NCBI GenBank assembly: GCA_018713245.1
Contig: DVFM01000027.1
Span: 1 to 39,316 of the forward strand
Direction of reading: 5' to 3'
DNA length: 39,316 nt
Origin: Candidatus Merdivicinus intestinavium
GTDB lineage: Bacteria > Bacillota > Clostridia > Oscillospirales > Ruminococcaceae
Position 1 is the stretch's first letter; every line of letters begins with the position of its first letter. Below the pieces are notes generated by a model that ran no database searches, was not told the origin of the DNA, and worked only from the letters and a program-made list of their open reading frames with translations. Positions 32,091 to 39,316 of the stretch are shown here, one piece after another. Both the position numbers and the translations under genes were made by a program.

Positions 32091-32879
32091 TCAGGCGTTC
32101 AGGGCTTTCGCCGCCGCCTCCAGGATGCGGACGGATTCCGCAAGCTCCCCGTATTCCCCGTAACCTTCCCGATAAAGCTCCATCACCGCGGCGCCGGAAA
32201 ATCCCTGCCGCTTCAGCTCCGCCAGAAACTCCTCCGGCCGGAAGCATCCCCGGTGAAGGGGCAGGCAGTCCCCCTCCGGACCGCAGCCGCTCATGTGGAC
32301 ATGGGCCACCGCCTTCCCCAGCAGCCGGAGCAGCGCCAGCGGGTCCTCCCCGGCCCGCCTGGCCTGCTTGAGGTCCAGGACAAACAGCGCCTCCGGCAGG
32401 GCCTTCCGCATCGCCGCCAGGAATTCCGCGCTCCCGCCGCGGCAGCGCCCCACGTTCTCCTGCACAAGCCGCACGCCGTGTTCCCGGGCGGCCTCGTCCA
32501 GCGCTCTGTACCGGGCAAAGTACTCCTCCCGGGGGAGCTTCCCCTCCTTCCGGTCCCCGTGCAGCACCACGTAGGAAGCCCCCAGGAATGCCGCCGCCTC
32601 AAAAAAACGGCGGTACATTTCCACACCGTCCTCAAACCGCCGCCGGTACTCGCTGAAAAAGAGCAGCGGCTCCAGCCCCGAAGTAAACGGGTGGACGGAA
32701 ACCACGCGGGTCCCGCCCGCGTCCAATGTGTCCCGGAGCTTTCGGAGAAACGCCGGCGCAAGCTCCGAAGGGGCGTTAAAAAACACCTCTGCAGCGGGAA
32801 TGCGGGCCGCAGCGAGCCACTCCGCCGCCTTTTCCGTCAGTTCCGGATAAAAACAGGAGGTTGAAATGCCGAAGGTCAT
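32091..32879 (-). CDS. Sugar phosphate isomerase/epimerase-like TIM barrel
   Basis: The 262-aa protein starts at ATG 32879 ([13 protein letters not shown]) behind AAAGGAAG. It has the xylose-isomerase-like/AP endonuclease 2 barrel pattern: GISTS at the first strand, [11 protein letters not shown] with a Glu on the second, [22 protein letters not shown] (metal-binding Glu) and [10 protein letters not shown]. It probably isomerises or epimerises a keto sugar or inositol derivative with a divalent metal. The substrate cannot be called. It stands alone between secF and nrdR, downstream of the secDF terminator. Confidence 0.75.
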   Translation of the reverse strand: MTFGISTSCFYPELTEKAAEWLAAARIPAAEVFFNAPSELAPAFLRKLRDTLDAGGTRVVSVHPFTSGLEPLLFFSEYRRRFEDGVEMYRRFFEAAAFLGASYVVLHGDRKEGKLPREEYFARYRALDEAAREHGVRLVQENVGRCRGGSAEFLAAMRKALPEALFVLDLKQARRAGEDPLALLRLLGKAVAHVHMSGCGPEGDCLPLHRGCFRPEEFLAELKRQGFSGAAVMELYREGYGEYGELAESVRILEAAAKALNA

Positions 32880-32895
32880 AATGCGCTTCCTTTCT

Positions 32896-32931
32896 GTAAA
32901 AAACAAACGGGAACCGCGCGGTCCCCGTTTG
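32896..32931 (-). terminator. Terminator of the secDF operon
   Basis: CAAACGGG (32904-32911) pairs with CCCGTTTG (32924-32931), with inner CCGC/GCGG pairing. It is followed on the minus strand by TTTTTT. Confidence 0.75.
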
Positions 32932-32936
32932 GGCTG

Positions 32937-33899
32937 TTATTTTGCTTTCGCCGTTTTGGCTGTTTTTCTGCCCCGGCTGCTCCGGGAGCTCTTCCACCAG
33001 GCCCAGATTGTGCCGGAAAGGCAGACGCTGGAGTAGAAGCCGGAAATCAGTCCGGCCACCATGGGAAAGGCAAAGGACAGGATGGAATTCACCCCGAATA
33101 CCACGGCGAACACGCAGACCGAAACCATGGCCAGCAGCGTGGAAAGGCTGGTGTTCAGCGTGCGGGTGAAGGTCTGGGAAATGCTCTTGTTGACCAGCTG
33201 GGGATAATCCAAGGAGCGGCCGTACAGCTTCTCGTTTTCCCGGATGCGGTCGAAAATCACGATGGTGTCGTTGATGGAGTACCCCAGGATAAAGAGGATG
33301 ACCGCCATAAAGTTGTCGTCAATGGGAAGCCGGAAAATGATAAAGACGGAAAAGACAATCAGCGTATCGTGGATCAGCGCGATGACGCCGGTGACGCCCG
33401 CCGACCAGCCGCCGATGCGCCGGAACCGGATGGCCACATACACCACCATCAGCACAAACGCCGCCAGCACCGCCACCAGGCACTTCAGCAGGAAATCCCG
33501 CCCCATGCTGGCAGCCACGCTGTCGATGGACACATACTGCAGGTTGTTGTCCGCAAAATCCGTTTCCAGGCGGCTCGTGAGCTCGCTCTCCATATCCACC
33601 GTCATGCCGTCCACCGTGCCGATGCTCAGGGCAATCTGGCTCGCATTCCCGCTGACGCTCTGGGAGCTGTCGCTTGTCACCGTAAAGCCGGTCACCTCCG
33701 CAGCCGTGTTCTCCACCGCGGCAAAATCCAGGTCGCCTTCGTAAGAATAGGTGGCGATGGTGCCGCCGGTAAACTGGATGTCCACCTTGACGCCAAAAAT
33801 CAGGGCGCACACCAGCGCCAGCGCCATCAGGCCGATGGAAATGGCGTAATAAATTTTCCGGTGCCCGTAAAAATCGATCTCTTTTTTCAGCCGCAGCAT
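32937..33899 (-). CDS. secF: Protein translocase subunit SecF
   Basis: The 320-aa protein has six membrane helices, a first periplasmic/extracellular domain after helix 1 (with VDIQFTGGTIATYSY), and the SecF hallmark GYSINDTIVIFDRIRENE (about 220-237). Together with SecD it forms the RND-type factor that uses the proton or sodium gradient to pull exported proteins from SecYEG. The C-terminus is very basic and Ser/Arg-rich. Its ATG shares one base with the secD stop (TGATG), so the two are translationally coupled. Confidence 0.95.
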   Translation of the reverse strand: MLRLKKEIDFYGHRKIYYAISIGLMALALVCALIFGVKVDIQFTGGTIATYSYEGDLDFAAVENTAAEVTGFTVTSDSSQSVSGNASQIALSIGTVDGMTVDMESELTSRLETDFADNNLQYVSIDSVAASMGRDFLLKCLVAVLAAFVLMVVYVAIRFRRIGGWSAGVTGVIALIHDTLIVFSVFIIFRLPIDDNFMAVILFILGYSINDTIVIFDRIRENEKLYGRSLDYPQLVNKSISQTFTRTLNTSLSTLLAMVSVCVFAVVFGVNSILSFAFPMVAGLISGFYSSVCLSGTIWAWWKSSRSSRGRKTAKTAKAK

Positions 33900-35293
33900 C
33901 AGCGCTCACCTCCATACAGTTTCAGCTTGCGGAAGGCTTTGAAGCGGGAAATGGACTTCAGCATCAGCTTGGTGGACAGAATGCCGAAGATAAAGTTCCC
34001 GATTACGCCCACCAGCAGGGTGTAGCCGAAGGAATAGACGGTGCCCGCCAGCGTGGAGCCGAACAGGAAGAAAAGCGGGTTCAGAATCCGTGCAAAAATC
34101 GAGCTTGGCGGTCCGAAAGCGCCCATCAGAATGATGGCGACGATCACTACCGTCATATTGCCGTCCAGAATGGCGGCAAACGCGCGCTGGTAGCCCAGTT
34201 CAATGGAACCGTCGATGGATTTTCCGCTGCGGACCTCCTCGCGGATGCGTTCCGCCGTGATGACGTTGGCGTCAACGCCCATGCCGATGGCCAGGATAAT
34301 TCCCGCCACGCCGGGCAGCGTCAGGGTAAAGCTGGAGACAAAGGGGAAGTATCCCGAAACCGCCGCCACCGAGAGGGCCAGCTGCCCCATCAGCGCAATG
34401 ACCGCCACCACGCCGGGCAGACGGTACATAAAAATCATAAACGCGCCCACCAGAACAAACGCCACGATGCCCGCCAGAATCATAACTTCCAGCGCGCCGG
34501 TTCCCAGAGAGGGGTCGATGGTGGAGTAGTTGGCCGTTTCCAGGGCAAAGGGCAGCGCGCCGGAATTGATCCGGTCGGCCAGCTGCTGCGCCGTTTCCGC
34601 CGTAAAGTTGCCCGTAATGGAGGCCTGTCCGTTGGTAATGGGGTCGTTTACGTTGGGGTAGGAAATCATGGTGTTGTCCATCCAGATGGAAATGACGCCG
34701 CTGCTTTCGGCCAGACGGGTGGTCGCTTCGGCAAAGGCCTCCGTCCCGCTTTCGCTTAAGGTCAGGCTCACGCCGTAGGTCTGGGTGCTCGGGTCGTAGT
34801 AAGCGCTTGCTTCCTCCACATCGCTCCCTTCCAGGATGATGTTTTCCGCCGTCACGCCGGAAGGATTCCCCTCCGCATCGGTCTCATTGCCCTCCCGGAA
34901 GGTCAGGCGGGAAGTTTCGCCCAGTTCCGCAATGGCGGCCTGGGGGTCAAAATCAGCCTCATCCTCTTTCCAGGGGAAGCGGACGATGATGCGGTCCCGA
35001 TTGTAATCGGTGTAAACCTCGCTGTCGGTGATATTCAGCGTAATCAGCCGCTGCTCAATGACGGCTTCCGCCGCGCGCATCTGGGTTTCCGTGGCGTCCA
35101 CATCCTCCGGCGGCGTAAAGGTCACCTCAACGCCTCCGCGGATATCGATACCCCAGCGGATATCGCTGCCGCCTTTAATGTAGACATCTGTCCGGTCGCC
35201 GTAGGTGGTGTGGATCCCGAAAAGGGAGGTCACCAGAAAGGCCACGATCAGAATTGCCACAACAAAAAAGACGGGTTTTCCCACTCGTTTCAT
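33899..35293 (-). CDS. secD: Protein translocase subunit SecD
   Basis: The 464-aa protein starts at ATG 35293 (MKRVGKPVFF) behind GGAGGAA. It has a first membrane helix, the conserved WGIDIRGGVEVTF motif, a large extracytoplasmic P1 domain (about 50-300) and then five further helices with GMGVDANVITAERIREE. It is shorter than proteobacterial SecD but typical of Bacillota. It works with SecF at the translocon. The promoter lies about 75 bases upstream of the start, and the operon holds only secD and secF. Confidence 0.95.
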   Translation of the reverse strand: MKRVGKPVFFVVAILIVAFLVTSLFGIHTTYGDRTDVYIKGGSDIRWGIDIRGGVEVTFTPPEDVDATETQMRAAEAVIEQRLITLNITDSEVYTDYNRDRIIVRFPWKEDEADFDPQAAIAELGETSRLTFREGNETDAEGNPSGVTAENIILEGSDVEEASAYYDPSTQTYGVSLTLSESGTEAFAEATTRLAESSGVISIWMDNTMISYPNVNDPITNGQASITGNFTAETAQQLADRINSGALPFALETANYSTIDPSLGTGALEVMILAGIVAFVLVGAFMIFMYRLPGVVAVIALMGQLALSVAAVSGYFPFVSSFTLTLPGVAGIILAIGMGVDANVITAERIREEVRSGKSIDGSIELGYQRAFAAILDGNMTVVIVAIILMGAFGPPSSIFARILNPLFFLFGSTLAGTVYSFGYTLLVGVIGNFIFGILSTKLMLKSISRFKAFRKLKLYGGER

Positions 35294-35366
35294 GGAACAA
35301 TTCCTCCAATTCCAGTAGTTCTTCCCGCCCCCGGAATGTTCCAAAAGCAGGACGCTAATATTCTTT

Positions 35367-35395
35367 ATTATAGGCGGTTCCACCGGAAAAGTCAA
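35367..35395 (-). promoter_or_regulatory. Promoter of secDF
   Basis: On the minus strand, TTGACT (complement of 35390-35395) and TATAAT (complement of 35367-35372) have a 17-bp spacer. The leader is about 70 nt. Confidence 0.8.
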
Positions 35396-35456
35396 GGCAA
35401 GACCCGGTTTCGTTTACAGAAAATTCCCAAAGCCGCCGCATTTTTGCCGTCCGGGC

Positions 35457-35485
35457 TTGCCTTTCCCGGCGGGCTGTGCTACAAT
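35457..35485 (+). promoter_or_regulatory. Promoter of the queT-like gene
   Basis: TTGCCT (35457-35462) and TACAAT (35480-35485) have a 17-bp spacer. The start near 35492 leaves a GC-rich leader of about 103 nt with a CCGCCG/CGGCGG hairpin and a second TTCCC/GGGAA hairpin. A queuosine-precursor riboswitch could be housed here, but I cannot identify one by eye. Confidence 0.6.
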
Positions 35486-35594
35486 AAAGGACGTACCATT
35501 TTTGGCAGGCCCGCCGTTTCCCCGTGCCCGGCGGCGGCGTCCTTCCCCGGAAACCCGGGAAAAATATTTTGTTGCACGGAGAAACGGAGCTATC

Positions 35595-36146
35595 ATGAAC
35601 GAAAAAAACAAAACGAAAATCCTGGTACAAATTTCCCTGATCGGCGCGCTGTACACCGTCCTGACCCTGGTCAGCGGCCCGCTGGCCTTCGGCACCTCGG
35701 CGGGGGTCATCCAGTTCCGCATCGGCGAAGCGCTGACGCTGCTGCCCCTCTTTTCCCCGGTTGTCGGGCTTTGGGGCGTGGTGTTCGGGTGCTTTCTTTC
35801 AAACCTGGCGGGCTTTCTGATGGGCACCAATATGCTGGGCCTCATCGACGCCCCCATCGGCACCCTGGCCACCCTGATCGCCGCCCTGCTCACCTACTGG
35901 ATCGGCAAAACAGCACTCCCCGCCGCCCCCAAATTCCTGCTGGCGGCCCTTCCGCCCGTCCTGGTCAACGGCCTTGTGGTGGGCTGGGAGCTGACCTTCG
36001 TTTATCAGACGCCCTTTTCCCTCAACTTCTTCTCGGTTGCCGTGGGGGAAGCCGCCGTCTGCTACACGCTGGGGATGCTGCTTTGCGCGGTGCTGCGCCG
36101 GAACAGTTTCTATAAATCCCTTTTTGCCGACTGCAAAAAGGCGTAA
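35595..36146 (+). CDS. queT: QueT-type ECF transporter S component
   Basis: The start is ATG 35595 (MNEKNKTKILVQISLIGAL), with GGAG 7-8 bases upstream. The open frame continues upstream through the promoter region and is not used. The 183-aa product has about six membrane helices and the QueT-family pattern: the VQFRIGEALTLLPLFSP segment (residues about 39-55), GxWGVVFGCFLSNL, and TPFSLNFFSVAVGEAAVCYTLG near the C-terminus. QueT binds a queuosine precursor (preQ0, preQ1 or similar) and works with the shared EcfA/EcfA'/EcfT module. It is a single gene with its own promoter and a strong terminator. Confidence 0.85.
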   Translation: MNEKNKTKILVQISLIGALYTVLTLVSGPLAFGTSAGVIQFRIGEALTLLPLFSPVVGLWGVVFGCFLSNLAGFLMGTNMLGLIDAPIGTLATLIAALLTYWIGKTALPAAPKFLLAALPPVLVNGLVVGWELTFVYQTPFSLNFFSVAVGEAAVCYTLGMLLCAVLRRNSFYKSLFADCKKA

Positions 36147-36165
36147 AAATTTCCATATGCCGCAA

Positions 36166-36204
36166 AAGCGGGCTCTCTCCTTCGGGAAAGGGCCCGCCTT
36201 TTTT
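36166..36204 (+). terminator. Terminator of the queT-like gene
   Basis: GCGGGC (36168-36173) pairs with GCCCGC (36192-36197). Further pairing runs inward to a TTCG tetraloop, and TTTTTT follows. Confidence 0.85.
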
Positions 36205-36367
36205 GCTGTCCGCAGACGCAAAAGGCCGGCGCCGAAAATATTCACAAATGAGAAAAGCGGAGAATACCGGCGTATAAAAGCGTATGCGCGAGTATGAACG
36301 GAAAAGGCCGATGAGATTCCCCGCGTTTTTCGCTCCAAAATGCCCTGAAAATGCGCCAATCTCTTCC
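36205..36367. other. Intergenic region before the SPFH gene
   Basis: I see no gene here. The stretch is between the queT terminator and the SPFH promoter at 36368-36396, with no repeat or obvious regulatory motif. Confidence 0.6.
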
Positions 36368-36396
36368 TTGTTTTTCCCTCGAATTTCCCGTATAAT
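36368..36396 (+). promoter_or_regulatory. Promoter of the SPFH gene
   Basis: TTGTTT (36368-36373) and TATAAT (36391-36396) have a 17-bp spacer, giving a leader of about 70 nt. Confidence 0.7.
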
Positions 36397-36471
36397 GTAG
36401 ATAATGTTTAAACAAATTGGATCTCCGCGGAGCATCCGCCCCATTCTACAAAACAGAAAGGAAATCCCACT

Positions 36472-37275
36472 ATGACCAAGAAAAAAATCGCCGCCCTCGT
36501 TCTCACCGGAGCCGCCGCCCTGGCCGTGCTGGCCGTCTGCGCCTCCGCCGTCAAAATCGTCCCCGCCGGCCACACCGGCGTCCAGGTCCGCCTGGGCAGC
36601 GTCAGCGACCAGGTCCTGCCGGAGGGCATGCACTTCGTTATGCCCTTTGTGACCCAGGTTGTAAACATGGACAACCGCGTCCTCAAATCTGAGGCCCAGT
36701 CCACCAGCGCCAGCAAGGACCTCCAGAACGTGAGCAGCACCATCGCCGTCAACTACCGCCTCCAGTCCGACAGCGCCGCCAGCGTCTACCAGAACATCGG
36801 CCGCAACTACGAAGAAGTCATCATCCAGCCGGCCATTCTGGAGTCGGTCAAGGCCGTCACCGCCCAGTTTACCGCTGAGGAGCTGGTCACCGAACGGCAG
36901 AAAGTCAGCGATTTAATGAAAGAGAACCTGTCGGAAAAAATCTCCCCCTACGGCATTACTGTGGAGCTTTTCAACATCATCAGCTTTGATTTCAGCGAGG
37001 AATTCAACGCCGCCATCGAGGCCAAACAGACCGCCCAGCAAAACGCCCTCAAGGCCGAGCAGGACCTGCGCCGGGTGGAAATCGAAGCCCAGCAGGAAAT
37101 CGAAAAGGCCAAGGCGGAGGCCGAAAGCTACCGCCTCAAAAACCAGGAAATCACCGAAAATACCCTGAAAATGGCCTGGATTGAGAAATGGGACGGCAAG
37201 CTCCCCGCGGTATCCGGCGGCGAAGGGATGATGTTTGACCTTTCCGGCCTTACCGGCAGCGAACCCCAGCAGTAA
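36472..37275 (+). CDS. SPFH/prohibitin-family membrane protein
   Basis: The 267-aa protein has one N-terminal membrane helix (about 5-27), then an SPFH/band-7 domain (28-185) with VKIVPAGHTGVQVRLGSV and PEGMHFVMPFVTQVV. A long charged coiled coil follows (185-235: AEQDLRRVEIEAQQEIEKAK). It ends in a Gly/Pro-rich tail. Prohibitin-like proteins form large ring or cage assemblies on membranes and often control FtsH-type proteolysis or membrane domains. It heads a run of membrane-organising genes (histidine kinase, nfeD, floA). AAAGGA lies upstream of the ATG. Confidence 0.85.
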   Translation: MTKKKIAALVLTGAAALAVLAVCASAVKIVPAGHTGVQVRLGSVSDQVLPEGMHFVMPFVTQVVNMDNRVLKSEAQSTSASKDLQNVSSTIAVNYRLQSDSAASVYQNIGRNYEEVIIQPAILESVKAVTAQFTAEELVTERQKVSDLMKENLSEKISPYGITVELFNIISFDFSEEFNAAIEAKQTAQQNALKAEQDLRRVEIEAQQEIEKAKAEAESYRLKNQEITENTLKMAWIEKWDGKLPAVSGGEGMMFDLSGLTGSEPQQ

Positions 37276-37308
37276 ACCCGCCCCGCACCGAAAGGAGGGC
37301 TCTTTGAC

Positions 37309-38163
37309 ATGAAAAAATCCCTGGAGTTCCAAAAGGTCATCCGGGCCCTGACCGCCCTCAACATTTTACAGATGGCGGCGGTTGTATTCCTGGCGCTGCT
37401 GTCGGTTTTCGATGAAAACGTGACGCTGGACCGGGCGGAAGCCTTTTACCTGCTGATGATCGGCATTATTTCGGTTATCGGCGGCGCCTCCACCATCTTC
37501 GGCCTGCTCCCCCTGGGAAAACTCTCCCAGAAGGCGCGGATGCTCCAGGAATCCCTGGAGCACCTGAACCGGCTGAACAACGACCTCCGCGCCCAGCGCC
37601 ACGACTTTTTGAACCATATCCAGGTGGTCTACAGCCTCATCGAGCTGGAGGAATATGAGGAAGCCCACAGCTACCTGGAACGGGTCTACGGCGACATCCA
37701 GCGCATCAGCCGGGTCCTGAAAACGGCCCATCCCGCCATCAACGCCATTCTGCAGGCCAAAAGCGACATGTGCGAAAAGCGCGGCATCCAGATGGAGCTG
37801 GACCTTTCCTCCGGCCTGTCCGACCTGCCCGTCCCCTCCTGGGAGATGTGCCGGGTGCTGGGGAACCTCATCGACAACGCCATTTACGCCCTGGAGCAGG
37901 ATTCTCCCCCCGGTTCCCGCCGCATCGCCGTCCGCCTCCGGGAGGACCTGAAGCAGTATTCCTTTGAGGTGGAAAACAACGGCCCGCCCATCCCGGCCCA
38001 TCTTTGGAAAAAGATTTTTGAGCCCGGCTTCACCACCAAGGGAAGCCGCGGGGAGGGGATGGGGCTCGCCATCTGCCGGGAAATCCTCACAGGCCACGGC
38101 GGGAGCCTGGAGGTTTCCAGCGGCGGCGGACGCACCATCTTTACCGGCGTCATCCCCCGCTGA
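37309..38163 (+). CDS. Spo0B/DcuS-like sensor histidine kinase
   Basis: The 284-aa protein has two membrane helices (about 14-33 and 46-68) with a very short external loop, so it has almost no extracytoplasmic sensor. A Spo0B-type helical-hairpin dimerisation domain carries the phospho-acceptor His98 in RHDFLNHIQ. The C-terminal HATPase has the N box NLIDNAIYALEQD and the G box GMGLAICREIL. This pattern is shared by DcuS/CitA and related kinases. No response regulator is adjacent. It sits 33 bases after the SPFH gene with GAAAGGAGG in the gap, suggesting cotranscription. The lack of a sensor loop suggests it reads the membrane state or a partner protein such as the SPFH protein. Confidence 0.85.
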   Translation: MKKSLEFQKVIRALTALNILQMAAVVFLALLSVFDENVTLDRAEAFYLLMIGIISVIGGASTIFGLLPLGKLSQKARMLQESLEHLNRLNNDLRAQRHDFLNHIQVVYSLIELEEYEEAHSYLERVYGDIQRISRVLKTAHPAINAILQAKSDMCEKRGIQMELDLSSGLSDLPVPSWEMCRVLGNLIDNAIYALEQDSPPGSRRIAVRLREDLKQYSFEVENNGPPIPAHLWKKIFEPGFTTKGSRGEGMGLAICREILTGHGGSLEVSSGGGRTIFTGVIPR

Positions 38164-38202
38164 CTGTCATTTCGGGGGCTGAAAACGACATTTCGGAAAA
38201 AA

Positions 38203-38231
38203 TCCCTTCCCATGCGCCCCGCAATCTGCTA
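38203..38231 (+). promoter_or_regulatory. Possible promoter of nfeD-floA
   Basis: TTCCCA near 38207 and TACACT near 38230 have about a 17-bp spacer. The -35 box is a weak match, so read-through from the upstream kinase gene is the alternative. Confidence 0.3.
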
Positions 38232-38260
38232 CACTGGTATCAGAAAGGAGGAAGAGCCGC

Positions 38261-38779
38261 ATGGACATTCTGGAAGTATTCACAAACCTGTCCACCTGGT
38301 CCGTGATTCTGTTTGTTGCGGGATTTCTGCTGGTCATTGCGGAGATGTTCAACCCGGGCTTCGGCGTCCCCGGCGCGCTGGGAATCATTCTCCTCATCGC
38401 GGGCATCCTGGTAACGGCGGAAACGGTGGAGCAGGGCATTCTCATGGGCCTGATCCTGCTGGTGATTCTGGCGGTCATGCTCACCGTCGTCCTGTATTCC
38501 GCCAGCAAGGGGCGGCTGTCCCGCACGCTGATTTTAAAGGACGCCACCGACCGGAAATCCGGCTTCTCCGGAACCGAGGATATGCAATATCTGCTGGGGA
38601 AAAGCGGGAAAACGCTGACGCCGCTGCGCCCCGCCGGCTGCGCGGACCTGGACGGCGTCCGGCTGGATGTGGTGACCCGGGGAGAATTTATCGACAAGGA
38701 CGTCCCCGTCACCGTCGTTGAAGTGGAAGGGAACCGCATCGTCGTAGAACCGGCCAAGCAGCCGGAAAATCAAATTTAA
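38261..38779 (+). CDS. NfeD-family membrane protein
   Basis: The 172-aa protein is of the short NfeD type. It has three or so membrane helices in residues 13-92 ([20 protein letters not shown] is a typical family segment) followed by a soluble OB-fold domain (about 125-170: [31 protein letters not shown]). NfeD proteins are partners of flotillins in membrane microdomains. A strong AAAGGAGGA site precedes the ATG. floA follows after 13 bases, the standard nfeD-floA arrangement. Confidence 0.9.
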   Translation: MDILEVFTNLSTWSVILFVAGFLLVIAEMFNPGFGVPGALGIILLIAGILVTAETVEQGILMGLILLVILAVMLTVVLYSASKGRLSRTLILKDATDRKSGFSGTEDMQYLLGKSGKTLTPLRPAGCADLDGVRLDVVTRGEFIDKDVPVTVVEVEGNRIVVEPAKQPENQI

Positions 38780-38792
38780 AGGAGTTGTTTTT

Positions 38793-39316
38793 ATGGAACC
38801 TTATCTCGCTTGGATTATCATTGCGGCAGTTATTGTCATTTTGCTGGCCCTGTTTTTCAGCTTTGTCCCGGTGGCGCTGTGGATCTCGGCCATGGCGGCC
38901 AACGTCCACATCGGCATCGGCACCCTGGTTGGTATGCGCCTGCGGCGGGTAGTCCCCTCCAAGATCGTTGTGCCCCTGATTAAGGCCACCAAAGCCGGCA
39001 TCGATCTGCCCATCAACAAGCTGGAGGCCCATTACCTGGCAGGCGGCAACGTGGACCGGGTGGTCAACGCCCTGATCGCCGCCCAGCGGGCCGACATCCC
39101 CCTGGAATTTGAACGGGCCGCCGCCATCGACCTGGCGGGCCGGAACGTGCTGGAAGCCGTTCAGATGAGCGTCAACCCCAAGGTCATTGAAACCCCCGTC
39201 ATTGCCGCCATCGCCAAAAACGGCATCGAGCTGCGGGCCAAAGCCCGGGTCACCGTCCGGGCCAACATTGACCGCCTGGTAGGCGGCGCCGGCGAACAGA
39301 CCATCATCGCCCGCGT
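38793..39316 (+). CDS. floA: Flotillin-like protein FloA, 3' end cut by the window
   Basis: The ORF is open to the window edge, and 174 residues are visible of about 330 expected. The N-terminus is a membrane-inserted hairpin or helix ([20 protein letters not shown]), followed by the FloA/YqfA-specific [36 protein letters not shown] and [20 protein letters not shown]. FloA organises lipid-raft-like domains in Bacillota and influences protease and kinase activity. AAAGGAG sits 7 bases before the ATG. Confidence 0.93.
   Translation, partial: MEPYLAWIIIAAVIVILLALFFSFVPVALWISAMAANVHIGIGTLVGMRLRRVVPSKIVVPLIKATKAGIDLPINKLEAHYLAGGNVDRVVNALIAAQRADIPLEFERAAAIDLAGRNVLEAVQMSVNPKVIETPVIAAIAKNGIELRAKARVTVRANIDRLVGGAGEQTIIAR

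Noticed and set aside
1-39316. CRISPR array or insertion sequence
   Set aside because: I saw no regularly spaced repeats of CRISPR type and no transposase or integrase gene in the window.

Overview
The window reads as chromosomal DNA from a moderately GC-rich Bacillota, most likely class Clostridia and plausibly an Oscillospiraceae-like gut anaerobe. The basis is SD-type ribosome binding sites, sigma-A promoters with 17-bp spacers, separate secD and secF, nrdR, an archaeal-type apgM, a QueT-type transporter, nfeD-floA and a WXG100/FHA-EssC secretion locus. This placement is inference from gene content, because no rRNA is present.

Layout. (1) 1 to about 2165 is the edge of a phage-like or integrative element. 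It holds a promoter-hairpin-terminator unit that looks like a small RNA, a gene interrupted by an in-frame TGA, a self-cleaving S24/XRE repressor divergent from a Cro-like gene with an essentially leaderless mRNA, and a small frameshifted gene. (2) At about 2165 the element runs in frame into a P-type Ca2+-ATPase that has lost its N-terminus, followed by an AI-2E-family transporter broken by a one-base homopolymer frameshift. (3) 5.5-6.6 kb holds a small unknown gene, several terminators and a phased 10-bp repeat. (4) 6.6-23.6 kb is a 17-kb block, all on the minus strand, and is the main find. From upstream to downstream it encodes an FHA-FtsK/SpoIIIE ATPase (EssC type), a WxG-bearing helical protein, an unknown 180-aa protein, a YukD/EsaB ubiquitin-like protein, a 490-aa helical protein, a 100-aa WXG100 protein, a PP2C phosphatase, a two-TM protein, a fusion of ADP-ribosylglycohydrolase and a (p)ppGpp-hydrolase-like HD domain, a Ser/Thr kinase with TxxD repeats, a small multi-TM protein and a STAND NTPase with TPRs. 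(5) 24.1-24.7 kb holds a TetR C-terminal remnant and tRNA-Pro(UGG). (6) 24.7-35.4 kb (minus strand) is core metabolism and housekeeping: a glycosidase-like protein, YitT, ApgM, a SpoU methyltransferase, a hybrid histidine kinase, NrdR, a sugar isomerase-like protein, SecF and SecD. (7) 35.4-39.3 kb (plus strand) holds a QueT-like ECF S component, an SPFH protein, a Spo0B/DcuS-like histidine kinase, NfeD and the start of FloA.

How the genes work together. The 17-kb block looks like a type VII-like secretion machine controlled by threonine phosphorylation. The kinase carries repeated TxxD motifs of the kind FHA domains bind when phosphorylated, EssC carries the FHA domain, and PP2C can reverse the mark. 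This resembles the PpkA/PppA/Fha switch of type VI secretion, transplanted onto a WXG100 system. No recognisable EsaA, EssA or EssB is present, so the two unknown membrane proteins are candidate replacements. The alarmone-hydrolase/ADP-ribosylglycohydrolase fusion and the STAND NTPase suggest links to nucleotide signalling or immunity. These functional links are inferred from domains and gene order only.
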